From NCBI RefSeq assembly GCF_029931775.1, contig NC_079315.1:115440274-115504273 (forward strand): 64,000 bases of DNA, written 5' to 3'. Position 1 is the stretch's first letter, and every line of letters starts with the position of its first letter. Source of the stretch: Euleptes europaea. Lineage: Eukaryota; Chordata; Lepidosauria; Squamata; Sphaerodactylidae. A program made the position numbers and the translations under genes. Below are positions 1-11,497 of this stretch, in pieces. Under the pieces are notes generated by a model. That model did no database searches and was not told the DNA's origin. It saw only the letters and a list, made by a program, of their open reading frames with translations.

Positions 1-303
1 GCCAGCATGGTGTAGTGGTTAAGAGCGGTGGTTTGGAGCGGTGAATTCTGATCTGGAGAACCGGGTTTGATTCCCCTCTCCTCTACATGAGCAGCGGAAG
101 CTCATCTGGTGAACTGGATTGGTTTCCATACTCCTACGCACGAAGCCCGTTGGGTGAACTTGGGCTAGTCACAGTTTTCTCAGCCCCACCTACCTCACAG
201 GGTGCCTGTTGTGGGGAGGGGAGGGGAAAGTGATTGTAAGCAGGTTTGTAAGCAGGTTTGATTCTCCCTTAAGTGGTAGAGAAAGTCGGCATATAAAAAC
301 CAA
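1..303 (+). mobile_element. CORE/MIR-like tRNA SINE
   Basis: tRNA-like box A (GTGTAGTGGTTAAGAGC) and box B-like GGTTTGATTCC, then CORE-like GACCTTGGGCTAGTCAC. This is the reference for the family in this window. A pyrimidine tail follows. Confidence 0.9.
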
Positions 304-465
304 TTCTTCTTCTTCCTCTTCCTCTTCTTCCTCCTCCTCCTCCTCTTCTTTTCCCTCTTCTTCTTCCTCTTCCTCTTCTTCCTCCTCCTCTTCCTCTTCC
401 TCCTCTTTCTCTTCTTCCTCCTCTTCCTCTTCTTCCTCCTCTTCCCCCTCCTTCTCCTTCTTCCC
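304..465 (+). repeat. (TCT/TCC)n SINE tail, expanded
   Basis: About 160 bp of pure pyrimidine. Confidence 0.95.
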
Positions 466-469
466 TGTA

Positions 470-790
470 ATAAAAGCTTAAGACTTTGTTTCCTCAAAAC
501 TCTAGGACAGTCTGCAAGTAGTGGGATCAATGATCTTGTGCGTTTATGATCGTACAGTTTGCATTTGAATAACACATGTTCAGGGGTTTCAAGGTTTAGG
601 TTATTTGTCTTTCTCACTGGGAAGGGAGGCAGATTGCAGAGTGAGTCAGTATAATAGACAAAATACAATCGACATATCATTTTAGGCACAATGTATCGCA
701 GATAATATTTGTGAAGGCAAAGGGGTAGGTGTCCCCTCCTTCCAATATGCACATGTGCATTCCAACCCAGCTGAATAATTCCGGCATTCA
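470..790 (-). mobile_element. LINE fragment of the same kind
   Basis: On the minus strand ETPEHVLFKCKLYDHKRTRS resembles ETSKHVLICCSFYQEIRTRV of 13367-13827. Lies just before the EPG5 exon. Confidence 0.6.
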
Positions 791-833
791 CCTCTTCGCT
801 TCCTCGCTCAAGGTTTCGGGTGGTCTCTCGCAG

Positions 834-927
834 TATGTCGGCCTTCCTGTTGGTGCAAATTCCTGAGGAGAATCAGATCCGGCTGCGGCCCGGCACAGAA
901 CTGCAGCTGTCCGCCAAAGCTCAGCAG
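834..927 (+). CDS. EPG5: EPG5, penultimate coding exon
   Basis: This 94-bp exon lies between the acceptor tctctcgcag and the donor CAG|GTAGCT. It starts one base into a codon, ends on a codon boundary, and reads 31 residues containing [20 protein letters not shown]. It splices in frame to 3824-4006. EPG5 is a very large cytosolic protein (about 2,570 residues) that acts as a RAB7 effector tethering autophagosomes to late endosomes and lysosomes. The gene name rests on protein resemblance recalled from memory and on synteny: in human, EPG5 follows SIGLEC15 in the convergent orientation, as here. Upstream exons lie outside the window. The ATG in this exon is internal, not a start. Confidence 0.7.
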
Positions 928-1522
928 GTAGCTTTGGGTTGATTCTGCCACCTGCCACTGTGTGTTTCTGGCATGCCCTGCTATCTCTCTCTCTCTCTCT
1001 GTCTCTCGAGTGTTTTCCCCTTGGGCACCCTGGTGCCTGCTGGCAACTTTTCTGGCACCCGTCAAGTGTTTGTAGAAAGTAGGGGTGCAGGTGGAGCTAC
1101 TGCCCAGCAAGACTTCTGATTGGCCCCTGGAGATTTGATTGGCTGTGCAGATTTTTTAAAAACGTTGCTTTTGGCAGCAGCTGCCACCACAGCACAAGGA
1201 TCTTGTGTGACTGAAGGTATGCCGGGGCGGCCATTTTGTAGCTGGCTCCACCTCCTACAGCAGCCATTTTGTGGCTGTGCCCAGCAGACTCAGAATTCCT
1301 AATGTGCCCATGAGCTCAAAAATGTTGGGGACCCCTGACCCAAAAGATTATAAGTTGTTAATTGAAACTCAACGTTTTAAAAAAATCAACCAGAGCATAA
1401 AAAATAGATAATTAAGCAGCTTAAGATACATAGTTTCAAACTAAAAACACACAAAACAGTGTCAAAAGATCATCACCCTCAGTCTGGGTGAACAGAAATG
1501 TTTTGGCCTGGTGTCTAAAAGA

Positions 1523-1821
1523 GAAGAGTTGGTTTTTATATGCCGACTTTCTCTACCTCTTAAGGGAGAATCAAACCGGCTTACAATCACCTTCCCTTCC
1601 CCTCCTCACAACAGACACCCTGTGAGGTAGGCTGAGAGAGTTCTAAGAGAACTGTGACTAGCCTAAGGTCACCCAGCTGGCTTCGTGTGGAGGAGTGGGG
1701 AAACAAATCCAGCTCACCAGATTAGCCTCCGCCGCTCATGTGGAGGAGTGGGGAATCAAACCCGGTTCTCCAAATCAGAGTCCACCGCTCCAAACCACCG
1801 CTCTTAACCACTACACCACAC
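1523..1821 (-). mobile_element. CORE/MIR-like SINE, reverse
   Basis: Full-length reverse copy, head-to-head with the next SINE. Confidence 0.9.
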
Positions 1822-2697
1822 TGTAGTGGTTAAGAGTGGTGGTTTGGAGTGGTAGACTCTGATTTGGAGAACCGGGTTTGATTCCCCACTCCTCCACATG
1901 AGCGGCAGAGGCTAATCTGGTGAGCTGGATTTCCCACCCCCTCTCCTACACACGAAGCCAGCTGGGTGACCTTGGGCTAGTCACAGCTCTCTCAGCTCTG
2001 GTTAGACCTCAACTAGAGTACTGTGTTCAGTTTTGGGCACCGCAATTTAAGAAAGATGTAGACAAGCTGGAACGTGTCCAGAGAAGGGCAACAAAGATGG
2101 TGAGGGGTCTGGAGACCAAGTCCTATGAGGAAAGGTTGAAGGAGCTGGGTATGTTTAGCCTGAAGAGGAGAAGACTGAGAGGGGATATGATCACCATCTT
2201 CAAGTACTTGAAGGGCTGTCATATAGAGGAGGGTGCCGAGTTGTTTTCTGTTGCTCAAGAAGGTCGGACCAGAACCAACGGGTTGAAATTAAATCAAAAG
2301 AGTTTCTGTCTAGACATTAGGAAGAATTTTCTAACAGTTAGAGCGGTTCCTCAGTGGAACAGGCTTCCTCGGGAGGTGGTAAGCTCTCCTTCCCTGGAGG
2401 TTTTTAAGAAGAGGTTAGATGGCCATCTGTCAGCAATGCTGATTCTGTGACCTTAGGCAGATGATGAGAGGGAGGGCATCTTGGCCATCTTCTGGTCCAC
2501 AGGGGTGTGGAGTGGGGAGGTAGTTGTGAATTTCCTGCATTATGCAGGGGTTGGACTTGATGGCCCTGGTGGTCCCTTCCAACTCTATGATTCTACCTCA
2601 CAGGGTGTCTGTTGTGGGGAGGGGAGGGGAAGGTGATGGTAGCTGGTTTGATTCTTCCTTAAGTGATAGAGAAAGTCAGCATATAAAAACCAACTCT
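1820..2697 (+). mobile_element. CORE/MIR-like SINE split by CR1
   Basis: SINE parts 1820-1995 and 2595-2697 around the CR1 at 1996-2594. Confidence 0.88.
1996..2594 (+). mobile_element. CR1 LINE 3' end with RT C-terminus
   Basis: Reads [23 protein letters not shown] through [20 protein letters not shown], the conserved CR1 C-terminus, then the CR1 3' UTR ending TCTATGATTCT. It is inserted in a CORE-type SINE whose halves lie at 1820-1995 and 2595-2697. It sits in the EPG5 intron. Confidence 0.93.
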
Positions 2698-2805
2698 CCT
2701 CCACCACCACCCCCATGCTGGCTCTCAAGCTGGATTCAAGTCAGCTGGATCCATGTCGCTTTATCCATGTTAAGTGTTACAAGTGGGGGGGGGGAGTCTT
2801 GGCAG

Positions 2806-3118
2806 TGGTGGAAAGTGCCATCAGGTTGCAGCTAACTTGTGGCGACCCTGTAGGGTTTTCAAGGCTAGAGTCGTTCAGAGGTGGTGGTTTGCCATTGCCT
2901 GCCTCTGTGTAGCGACCCTGGTCTTCCTTGGGGGTCTCCCTTCCAAGCCCTGACCAGGGCTGACCCTGTTTAGCTTTGGAGATCTGATAAGATTGGGCTA
3001 TCCTAGGCCGTCCGTGTCAGGGCAGAGATGAAAAGAGGTGGTTTGCCACTGCCTGGCTCTGTGTAGCGACCTTGGACTGATGAGACGGGCCTAGCCTAGG
3101 CCATCCCGGTTAGGGCAG
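2806..3118 (-). mobile_element. 5S rRNA-derived SINE, two joined pieces
   Basis: Reverse copy 2806-3022 and a partial second to 3118. The head is close to 5S rRNA (reverse of GATCTCGTCAGATCTCGGAAG-like sequence). Confidence 0.85.
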
Positions 3119-3228
3119 GGGCTTAGGGAGGGGAAATCCTGTCTCCCACCCCACTCTCCTCGCTGACGATTATGCCTGCCCTGTTGTTAGCGAGCATGCT
3201 GTGAGGGATGCACCTTGTTAGCAAAAGT

Positions 3229-3548
3229 ATTGATCACTTTAAATTGTGGAACTCCTTGCCCCAGGATATGGTGATGGCTGCCAACTTGGAAGTCTTTAAG
3301 AGGGGAGTGGGCATGTTCATGGAGGATAGGGCTATCCACGGCTACTAGTCATGATGCATACCTATTATCTGAAGTCTCAGAGGAGCATGCCTGTTATATG
3401 AAGTGCTGTGGAACACAGGCAGGGTAATCCTGCTGCAGTCGTCTTGTTTGTGGGCTTCCTAGAGGCACCTGGTTGACCACTGTGTGAACAGACTGCTGGA
3501 CTTGATGGGCCTGGGTCTGATCCAGCAGGGCTTTTCTTATGTTCTTAT
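3229..3548 (+). mobile_element. CR1-type tail in the EPG5 intron
   Basis: Same tail family as 9116-9782, from GTGGAACTCCTTGCCCCAGG to TTATGTTCTTAT. Confidence 0.88.
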
Positions 3549-3800
3549 AACTTGGGAGGCTTTAAGAGGGAGGTGGGCATGTTAATGGAGGAGAGGGCTA
3601 TCCATGGTTACTAGTCCAAATGAATACTAGTCATGATGTAGACCTATTCTCTCCAGGATCAGAGGAGCATGCCTATTATATTAGGTGCTGTGGAACACAG
3701 GCAGGATGCTGCTGCCGCAGTCATCCTGTTTGTGGGCTTCCTAGAGGCTCCTGGTTGGCCACGGTGTGAACAGCCTGCATGGCCTTTTTTATGTTCTTAT
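3549..3800 (+). mobile_element. CR1-type tail abutting the EPG5 last exon
   Basis: Second, adjacent copy; its end (ATGTTCTTAT) is 23 bp before the exon at 3824. Confidence 0.88.
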
Positions 3801-3823
3801 GCATTGCCTGCTTGTCTTGGCAG

Positions 3824-4006
3824 GCGCTGCATGCTCTCGACTCCCTGGCTTCCAACAAACACTACTCCGTGTACCAGGAGCAGATCTCCCAGGCGTCCGG
3901 CTTTATCAAGGACCCTCAGCGATGCCTTCATGACGGGGCCAATCTGCTGGCAATCCTCCTCAACACGCTCTACCCAGAAGTGCATTACCTGGACGGAATA
4001 CGATAG
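3824..4006 (+). CDS. EPG5: EPG5, last coding exon and stop codon
   Basis: The acceptor cttgtcttggcag is followed by 60 codons and TAG. The peptide begins ALHALDSLASNKHYSVYQEQ and ends YPEVHYLDGIR, giving the C-terminus of the protein. It has the amphipathic helical look expected of the EPG5 C-terminal region; no catalytic motif is expected. It joins 834-927 in phase 0 across a 2.9-kb intron filled with SINEs, a CR1 copy and two CR1-like tails. The last CR1-like tail ends only 23 bp upstream of this exon. The EPG5 call is an inference from synteny plus peptide character; a genome annotation or protein search would settle it. Confidence 0.7.
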   Translation, partial: ALHALDSLASNKHYSVYQEQISQASGFIKDPQRCLHDGANLLAILLNTLYPEVHYLDGIR

Positions 4007-4736
4007 CAATAAGCCGAGCGTGGGCTGACTCATGGCTACTATGGCCAACCTTCTGTTTACACTCAATGTTGACGTTGCACATGTGGACTTGTGGCTCACA
4101 GGGTCCCCGTTACTCGCAAGGTTCTCCATAATCCACGTGGGGACTGAAGGGGAAGGGCCGATTGAGTAGACAGGCTCGCTTTTCAGCCTCTTGAAGTCTC
4201 GCAGCTCTTCTTCGAAACCCGCCGGGCACCACTGGAGTTTTTGTGCGGAAGCGACATTTCTGCAGCTGCTCGCGTATCACATTAACGGCAAAACCTGTGA
4301 ACTGTGCCCGGCCCTGCTGCTGTGAACGCTCTCCGGCTGCTTTGTTTCAACGGGGCTAGTGTAGAGATCTTCCCACCAACATCGTACCCCGGGTCTGCAA
4401 AGCCCTTTGTAGGTTAAGCGTGCCCTGTTTTGGAGATTGTGCTGCTTCTTTTTGTGTGTGTTTCCAGCACTTTCAAATTCATTACTTCTGTGCCTCTACC
4501 CCCCCCCCCCCCACTCAACCTAGTTGTGACATTCGTGGGCCAATCCAGACTAAACAGCGGTGTCAAATTGGAATTTTGGACGACAGTTGGTTTTTGTTTT
4601 TAAGTCCTGTCTATCAGTGCTGGCTGTTTGAAACTACTTCGTGCTACAAACAGATCCCGTTGATCTCTCCAAGAGAATTAAACCTTGGTTATCTTTTCCC
4701 CCATCCCTGTAGGCAGACACTTGTTTCATGATTTAA

Positions 4737-4774
<38 letters not shown>

Positions 4775-6842
4775 AGACAGAATGAATTTGGGAAGAGCTT
4801 CTGTATATTCCACATCCATTTTTTCCCTGTCATGTGCTTGGAATAAGTCACTCATTTTCTTACCCCTTTCTGGCAATCAGGAAAAAAAATGAGCAAAGGA
4901 TAACCTTTTCTAGATTTCAGCCACACAGAGAGGACGGCAATTTTATCGATTGCTAGAGAGTCCTTGAGAGTTTAATTAGGAACATTATGATATTCCTGAC
5001 GCAATTAGGCTATATATAGTGGCAGGCTGCTGAGGACCACCGGATTTTTCAGGCTTGGAGCGGAACCCTGTGGAATCTCGAAGCTTGCTAACTCTACCTT
5101 TAAAATACATTGTCCCAATAATTTTGGGTTCTCTCCGTCAGTAGCCCCAAATGAGTTTGGAATTAGATTCTCCCTTTGCCCGAAATGGAATTTTCTGTGC
5201 TGAGATCCTCAAGTAAATTCCCCAGGAACCAATAGGATTTCTTTATAGATAAAGGTCATTAGAGACAGGATTGAGAATCTTTTACATGGAGAGGCAGTGG
5301 CATTTCCTGTATTTCCACTGTGTGGAGTTCAGATAACTCTCCACAATGGTCCATCCATGTCTATGGGGACTGTCATGGTAAAGGATCATGGTGCAGTGCT
5401 TTGTAATCTTTTTGTTTGCCGGGGTGTGCTGATAGGAATTCCGAGGTGGATTTCCTGGTTATTAGTTTCCCATGGCTGCCTTTGAGTTCATTTATTATAG
5501 GACAGACACCCGGCACATTTAAACATGCCGAACCTAGTTGCCAGTCCACCAAGCGCAACTGCTACAAATGCCAAATTCATTTGAGGGGGGCATCCAAACC
5601 CTCTAGAAATGAAGGAGGGGTGACATAGCCCTGTGCTTTGCTGGCCCTTAATTCCAGGGCCTTTTCTTACCATTTGCTCTGGCTTTTTGGTTCTCTTGAA
5701 CGGATTCTGATAGGTGTTCAATGCAAAGCGTTAGGAGCCTTCCTAATTTAAAAAAACAACCACACTTTTCTAAGTTGTTCAGTAGAACTGACAATGTTTA
5801 TGTTTGAAAATGCCGTTATACGTTTGTGCCATCAGATCCATCTAGCAGATGGCGTTTTCTGCCTACGGTCTCTTTCCTGACTCGCTGGCATCTTGTGCTT
5901 GTAAATAAAAACATAGCGAACGGATTCAACTACATATTACAGGAGCAGTGAGCATTGGAAACGTTTCCTTTTCTCCTTTTGCCAAATTATTGTAAGGGGT
6001 GGGTTGGATCTCTTGCGTCTGTTCTGCCGATATTGGGTTGGATCTCTCGCATCTGTCCTGCCTTCCCATTAGTTCAAGGAACCTCCTTGAATCGGGAGCT
6101 GGATCCATGTACTGGGGTGGAAAGGGAGCGGCGTTGTTAGCAGAGTAAACCCGCAGGGTGCAAACCCCAAGACCTTTTGCCAGTGGGAAATTCAGAGTTT
6201 GTCTCGTTGATTAAGTTTCCTGATGTATATATGTAGGGTTGACCCCGAGCAAAAACCATAATGGGGGCAGGGAAATACTTCATGTTTTCCACAGAGCTTT
6301 CCACAGACCTCACAGCTGGGAAAAATGGCGGCTTTTTATTTTTTTTAAAGGAAGATGGAAGAACAAGATTTCTGAAACACTTCTTGTACTTGGTATTATT
6401 GCAAAATTAAAAAAAAAACTGTGAAAACATTAGGTGTGCATTTGGCATGATAGTGTTAATATGGAAGCTGTCGATTTGGATATGGCTTGACAGGATGCGT
6501 GTTTTATAATGGTTTGTATCTGTAAGGGTGATGCAAAATAAAACATGAGAAACGCCTGCCAGTCTGTTTTTGTAAATTATTCCAATATATATCTAGTGGT
6601 GTTACACGCCAGGCCTTTAGCAAAGCAGGACGTTTGACTGATACAGACAGTTCATCAACCTTCTTCAACCGTTCTCTCTCTTGGGGACTTGCAGTTATTT
6701 GTTCCTTTAGCATAATTTTTTGAAAAGAACACACCTGTTAAAAAAATAATTACAGGAGCTACGGACTCGATTTTTTCAAAGAGGGGGAGCTTTAAAATGT
6801 GTACAAGAAAAGTCATTACAGTCATCTGGGGAACAGGGAAGT
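4007..6842 (+). other. Probable EPG5 3' UTR and downstream unique sequence
   Basis: This stretch after the EPG5 stop has almost no recognisable repeats, unlike everything around it, which suits a long 3' UTR. Two AATAAA hexamers lie at 5904-5909 and 6537-6542, so the transcript may end shortly after either. It also holds a C-run at 4500-4514 and a (TG)n tract at 4740-4771. Open frames in it are short and look like chance. Where the UTR ends is an inference. Confidence 0.5.
4740..4771. repeat. (TG)n microsatellite
   Basis: About 16 TG units in the probable EPG5 3' UTR. Confidence 0.95.
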
Positions 6843-6845
6843 ATA

Positions 6846-7318
6846 GAACCATAGAGTTGGAAGGTACCACCAGGGTCATCTAGTCCAACCCACTGCACAA
6901 TGCAGGAAATTCACAACTACCTCCCCCACACACACATCCCCAGTGACCCCTACTCCATGCCCAGAAGATGGCCAAGATGCCCTCCCTCTCATGATCTGCC
7001 TAAGGTCATAGAATCAGCATTGCTGACAGATGGCCAGCTAGCCTCTGCTTAAAAACCTCCAGGGAAGGAGAGCTTACCACCTCCCGAGGAAGCCTGTTCC
7101 ATTGAGGAACCGCACGGTTAGAAAATTCTTCCTAATGTCTAGACGGAAACTTTTTTGATTTAATTTCTACCAATTGGTTCTGGTCTGACCTGGAGCAACA
7201 GAAAACAACTCGGCACCCTCCTCTATATAACAGCCCTTCAAGTACTTGAAGATGGTCATCATAACCCCTCTCAGTCTTCTCCTCTTCAGGCTAAACATAC
7301 CCAGCTCCTGCAGCCTTT
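6846..7318 (-). mobile_element. CR1 3' end
   Basis: Reverse copy of the 1996-2594 subfamily, from AGAGTTGGAAGGTACCACCA to the CAGCTCCTGCAGCC region. Confidence 0.9.
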
Positions 7319-8119
7319 ATAAGAGAGATTTGGCATTGGTGGGTCTGAGTAAAACTTGAAGTCTGAAGCGTAAGTATGTTCCCAGGAGATGCCTGGTTTG
7401 GAAGCTGACACTGACAGCAGAATCGGTCTGGAAAAGGACACATGCAATTTGCTCCTCGTAAGATTACTTACTATGGAAAATTCTTGCTACTACACGAGAA
7501 TGGCTAAAGGTTTTTCTTTTCACACTGCATCCTCTTAAGATTGTCCACCTGATTTTGTCCAAGTCTGCTGGTTTGGTGCGGAGACGTCTGCGGTAGGCAA
7601 GCTTTGTGATGCTGCTGCACTTTGCTGCATAAAACCGAATCAGCCATATTAGTCTGGGATTTTAAATACGATGTGCGCTACGGCAGATTCACTCCTGCAA
7701 ACGTTGACTTATGGAGTTGATCCTGCGGCTGAGGTTCTCGTAGGGAGATTCTTGCACTTGCTGCCTGCCGATTAGAGGATCGACACAACATTAATACCGT
7801 CTTTGGGGAAGAGAATTGGACTTACTGCCAGGTTTTGGTGGACAGTGACATATAGCACAGCATGGGACTATTTTAACGATACAGTTCCTACCACAGAATG
7901 ACTCATGTGCTTCTTTCTCCCATGAGAAAAAGCTCTGAACTTTGACATGGCAATGCCCTAAATTTATCTACAGAAGATGTTGCTATAAAAATATCCACCC
8001 ATACTCTATCAGTGTGTGTTTAGTCCAGAGAAACTGCTATTTACAACAGTGTTGCTTGCTTGAGTATAAGTTTTATCTTTCCCTCTTTCTAAGGAACTTG
8101 GGATGTCATATATCATGCT
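7319..8119. other. Sequence without recognised features
   Basis: No exon, repeat family or structured element recognised. Confidence 0.5.
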
Positions 8120-8520
8120 CCCTTCCCTATTTTATCCTTGCAACAACCCTGTGAGTTAGGCTAGGCTGTGTCTGTGTGACTGGCCCAAGATCACCCAGTG
8201 AGCTCGGGAGGGGCTGTGGCTCAGTGGTAGAGCATCTGCATGGCATGCAAAAGGTTGTAGGTTCAACCTCTGGCATCTCCAGTGAAAATGATCCGGGAAC
8301 AAATTATGTGAAAGTCTGAGACTCTGCCAATCCGGGTAGACGATCCTGACGTTGATGGACCAAGGGTCTGATTCAGCTTTAAGGCAGTTTCGTGTGTGAG
8401 ATTGTCCATGTAAATTGTTCATATGTTCATGTATTTGAGCTTTATGGCAATGAAGGAATTTGAACCCAGGCCTCCCCAACCAGTACACTGCACCTCACCA
8501 GAGCACGTTATGATTTCCTC
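8120..8520 (-). mobile_element. Old MIR-like SINE split by a tRNA-headed SINE
   Basis: Parts about 8130-8206 and 8440-8520 around the SINE at 8207-8400. Confidence 0.55.
8207..8400 (+). mobile_element. tRNA-headed SINE (GGCTCAGTGG type)
   Basis: Box A TGGCTCAGTGGTAGAG, box B GGTTCAACCTC, end ATGGACCAAGGGTCTGATTC. Confidence 0.88.
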
Positions 8521-9115
8521 AGGGAGTTGAAGGAGGTTCGAGACAGGGAAGACACTGTCCCCAATTCCAGCCTGATTAAATGGGTTTTGAAGTTTGTCTC
8601 AGTGTTTAAAATGCCTCTAGGACCTGTTTGACCCAATGGGACAAGAGAAAGACACGAGGGAAAGGAAAGTCCCTGAATCTGTTTCAGATGCTTTCAAAAA
8701 CTGTTGCTTACCCAGTGTGAAATTTTGGCTAATTCTCACTTTGGAGGGTGTGGTGTATACGTTTGGTGTGTCTTTTGGGAAGCAGCCCTTAATGGAACAT
8801 GTTGGGTTTTATGACATTTCAGGTAATGATGTTTCCCACCCACCCACCCCGGGTTGTAAAGGAAAGTCTATGTATTTATGTAGAATATTTCTACACCACC
8901 TCTTCGGAGTCTCGCTTGAGATGGCTGACAATTAAAAACCACATTATAAAAACCAGCCATTAGACATAAGCGCATAAAAAGCATCCATAAAAGAGAGAAG
9001 AGTAGAACGGTGTAAAAAAATTAAAGGAAAATCCTACAAACCCACTCTACAAAGAGAACGTTGCTGTCCTTACAATTAAAAGAGATTGCCCATTTTGTTA
9101 ATAAGAAAAGATGGG
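8521..9115. other. Sequence without recognised features
   Basis: Contains a 99-codon forward frame (8636-8935) with no recognised domain. Confidence 0.5.
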
Positions 9116-9782
9116 TTAACCTGGGGGTGGAATACTGTGTACAGTTCTGGTCACCACACCTAAAAAAGGATATTACAGAGCTTGAGAAGGTGCAGAAAAG
9201 AGCAACCAAAATGATCAGGGGACTAGAGCAACTGTCCTATGGGGAGCGGTTAAGACGCTTAGGGCTGTTCAGCTTGGAAAGAAGGCGGCTGAGGGGAGAC
9301 ATGATAGAGGTCTATAAAATTATGCATGGTTTGGAGAGAGTGGACAGGGAGAAGCTTTTCTCCCTCATAATACTAGAACATGGGGTCATCTGCTGAAGCT
9401 GGAGGGTGAGAGATTCAAAACTGATCAAAGGAAGTATTTCTTCACACAACGCATGGTTAAATTGTGGAACTCCCTGCCCCAGGACGTGGTGATGGCTGCC
9501 AACTTGGAAGGCTTTAAGAGGGAAGTGGACATGTTCATGGAGGAGAGGGGTATTCATGGCTACTAGTAAAAATGGACGCTAGTCATGATGCACACCTATT
9601 CTCTCTAGGATCAGTGGTGCATGCCTATTATTTTGGGTGCTGTGAAACACAGGCAGGGCAACGCTGCTGCAGTCGTCTTGTTTGTGGGCTTCCTGGAGGC
9701 ACCTGGTTGGCCACTGTGTGAACAGACTGCTGGACTTGATGGACCTTGGTCTGATCCAGCAGGGCTTTTATTATGTTCTTAT
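9116..9782 (+). mobile_element. CR1-type LINE 3' end, second subfamily
   Basis: RT C-terminus ([36 protein letters not shown]) followed by a tail ending TTATGTTCTTAT. 5'-truncated. Confidence 0.92.
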
Positions 9783-10026
9783 AAGATCAGGGCTATCCAT
9801 GGCTACTAGACAAAATGGATACTGGTCATGATGCATACCTATTCTCTCCAGTAGCAGAGGAGCATGCCTTCACTAGGAGGTGCTGCAGAACACGGGCAGG
9901 ACAATGCTGCTGCAGTTGTCTTGTTTGTGGGCTTCCTAGAGGCACCTGGTTGTCCCCTGTGTAAACAGACTGCTGGACTCGATGGGCCTTGGTCTGATCC
10001 AGCAGGGCTTTCCTTATGTTCTTATG
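9783..10026 (+). mobile_element. CR1-type tail, second copy
   Basis: Repeats the last ~240 bp of 9116-9782, ending CTTATGTTCTTATG. Confidence 0.85.
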
Positions 10027-10200
10027 TGTTGAACTCAATGGGGTATGACATAAATGTCACTTGGTCGGACTGGGCCATGCCGCGTCAGCCCAGATCGAGA
10101 ATGGGGTGGGTGGCTGACTCGCAGGTTGGATAGGAGCTCTCAAGGGGCTGGATCTGGCCCATTATCAAGCTTGTGCCACCTAATGAGGCGCCAGGGCAGA

Positions 10201-10295
10201 TCAGTTCAGAGAGTAGCCGTATTGGTCTGCAGTGGGAAAGTTAGATTCAAGTCCAGGAGCACCTTCGAGACTATCAAGAGTTTCATGGCAGATCA
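10201..10295 (+). mobile_element. Short truncated Penelope-like fragment (tentative)
   Basis: The run with GTAGCCGTATTGGTCTGCAG and GAGCACCTTCGAGACTATCA resembles the region beside hammerhead-like cores in reptile repeats; the core itself is absent. Confidence 0.3.
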
Positions 10296-10718
10296 TCTTA
10301 TTTATCTCTTCGTGTCCGATATTTATTCATCACTTTTCAGTTTAAAAAGGCTCTCCGAGAGACTTGCAAAAAAAGAATCCAAAAGCATCAATATGAATTG
10401 ATGTTATGAGGCCTCATAGCCTCAGAGGGACTACCTGCAGTCTCCTCAGCACCTCGAGTGGAACAACTCCTCTGACAGATGGCAGAGCCATCTGCGGTTT
10501 CTCAACAACCGTTTCTTATTTCTCTCACTCGAAAACAATCTATACGTTTTCATCTTGCCTTTCCTCTAAGGTAATCAGAGCAGCATCTACGGTCTTCACA
10601 ACCACCCTGTGGGGTTAATCTGACAGATGGTAGCTGGAGCAAGGGCTTCGTGGCTGAATGGGGATTTGAACTGGGCACCTAGTCCAACCCTCTAACCGCT
10701 ACTCAATGCTGCAATGTT

Positions 10719-10797
10719 GAGAGCCAGCGTGGTGTAGTGGTTAAGAGCGGTGGACTCTGACCTGGAGAACCGGGTTTGATTCCCCACTCCGACACAT
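10719..10797 (+). mobile_element. CORE/MIR-like SINE head fragment
   Basis: tRNA-like head only. Confidence 0.8.
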
Positions 10798-11311
10798 TAA
10801 GAAGAAGAAGAGTTGGTTTTTATATGCCAACTTTCTCTACCACTTAGGTAGGGTTGCCAGGTTCCTCTTCGCCACTGGTGGGAGATTTTTGGGGCAGAGC
10901 CTAAGGAGGGCAGGGTTTGGGGAGGGGAGGAACTTCAACGCCATAGAGTCCAATTGCCAAAGCGGCCATTTTTCTCCAGGTGATCTGATCTCTATTGGCT
11001 GGAGATCAGTTGTATTAGCAGGAGATCTCCTGCTACTACCTGGCAGTTGGCAACCCTACACTTAAGGGAGAATCAAACCGACTTACAATCACCTTCCCTT
11101 CCCCTCCCCACAACAGACACCTTGTGAGGTAGGTGGGGCTAAGAGAGTGTGACTAGCCCAAGGTCACCCAGCTGGCGTCGTGTGCAGGAGCGGGGAAACC
11201 AACCCAGTTCACCAGCTTAGCCTCCGCCGCTCATGTGGAGGAGCGGGGAATCAAACCTGGTTCTCCAGATCAGAGTCCACCGCTCCAAACCACCGCTCTT
11301 AATCACTACAC
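10798..11311 (-). mobile_element. CORE/MIR-like SINE split by a MITE
   Basis: Parts 10798-10848 and 11059-11311 around the MITE at 10849-11058. Confidence 0.9.
10849..11058 (-). mobile_element. GGTTGCCA MITE inside a SINE, 8-bp duplication
   Basis: 210 bp with ends TAGGGTTGCCA/TTGGCAACCCTA. CACTTAGG (10841-10848) and CACTTAAG (11059-11066) are the duplicated SINE target. Confidence 0.92.
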
Positions 11312-11329
11312 CACTGTTCTTAACCACTA

Positions 11330-11497
11330 GCCAGCTGGGTGACCTTGGGCTAGTCACAGTTCTCTTAGGGCCCTCTCTTAGAGCTCAGCCCCACCACCCT
11401 CACAGGGTGTCTGTTGTGGGGAGGGGAAGGGAAGTTGATTGTAAGCCGGTTTGATTCCTCCTTGAGTGGTAGAGGAAGTCGGCATATCAAAACCAAC
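11330..11497 (+). mobile_element. CORE/MIR-like SINE 3' half
   Basis: Starts at CCAGCTGGGTGACC. Confidence 0.85.

Noticed and set aside
209-481. Poly-serine open frame
   Set aside because: It is the translated pyrimidine tail of a SINE.
195-791. 198-codon basic minus-strand frame as a gene
   Set aside because: The Arg/Lys-rich end is the SINE tail read backwards; the rest is a LINE fragment.
1920-2450. 176-codon frame as a host gene
   Set aside because: It is a CR1 reverse-transcriptase C-terminus joined to SINE sequence.
8207-8280. tRNA gene
   Set aside because: A and B boxes are present but the body and dispersed copies show a tRNA-derived SINE.
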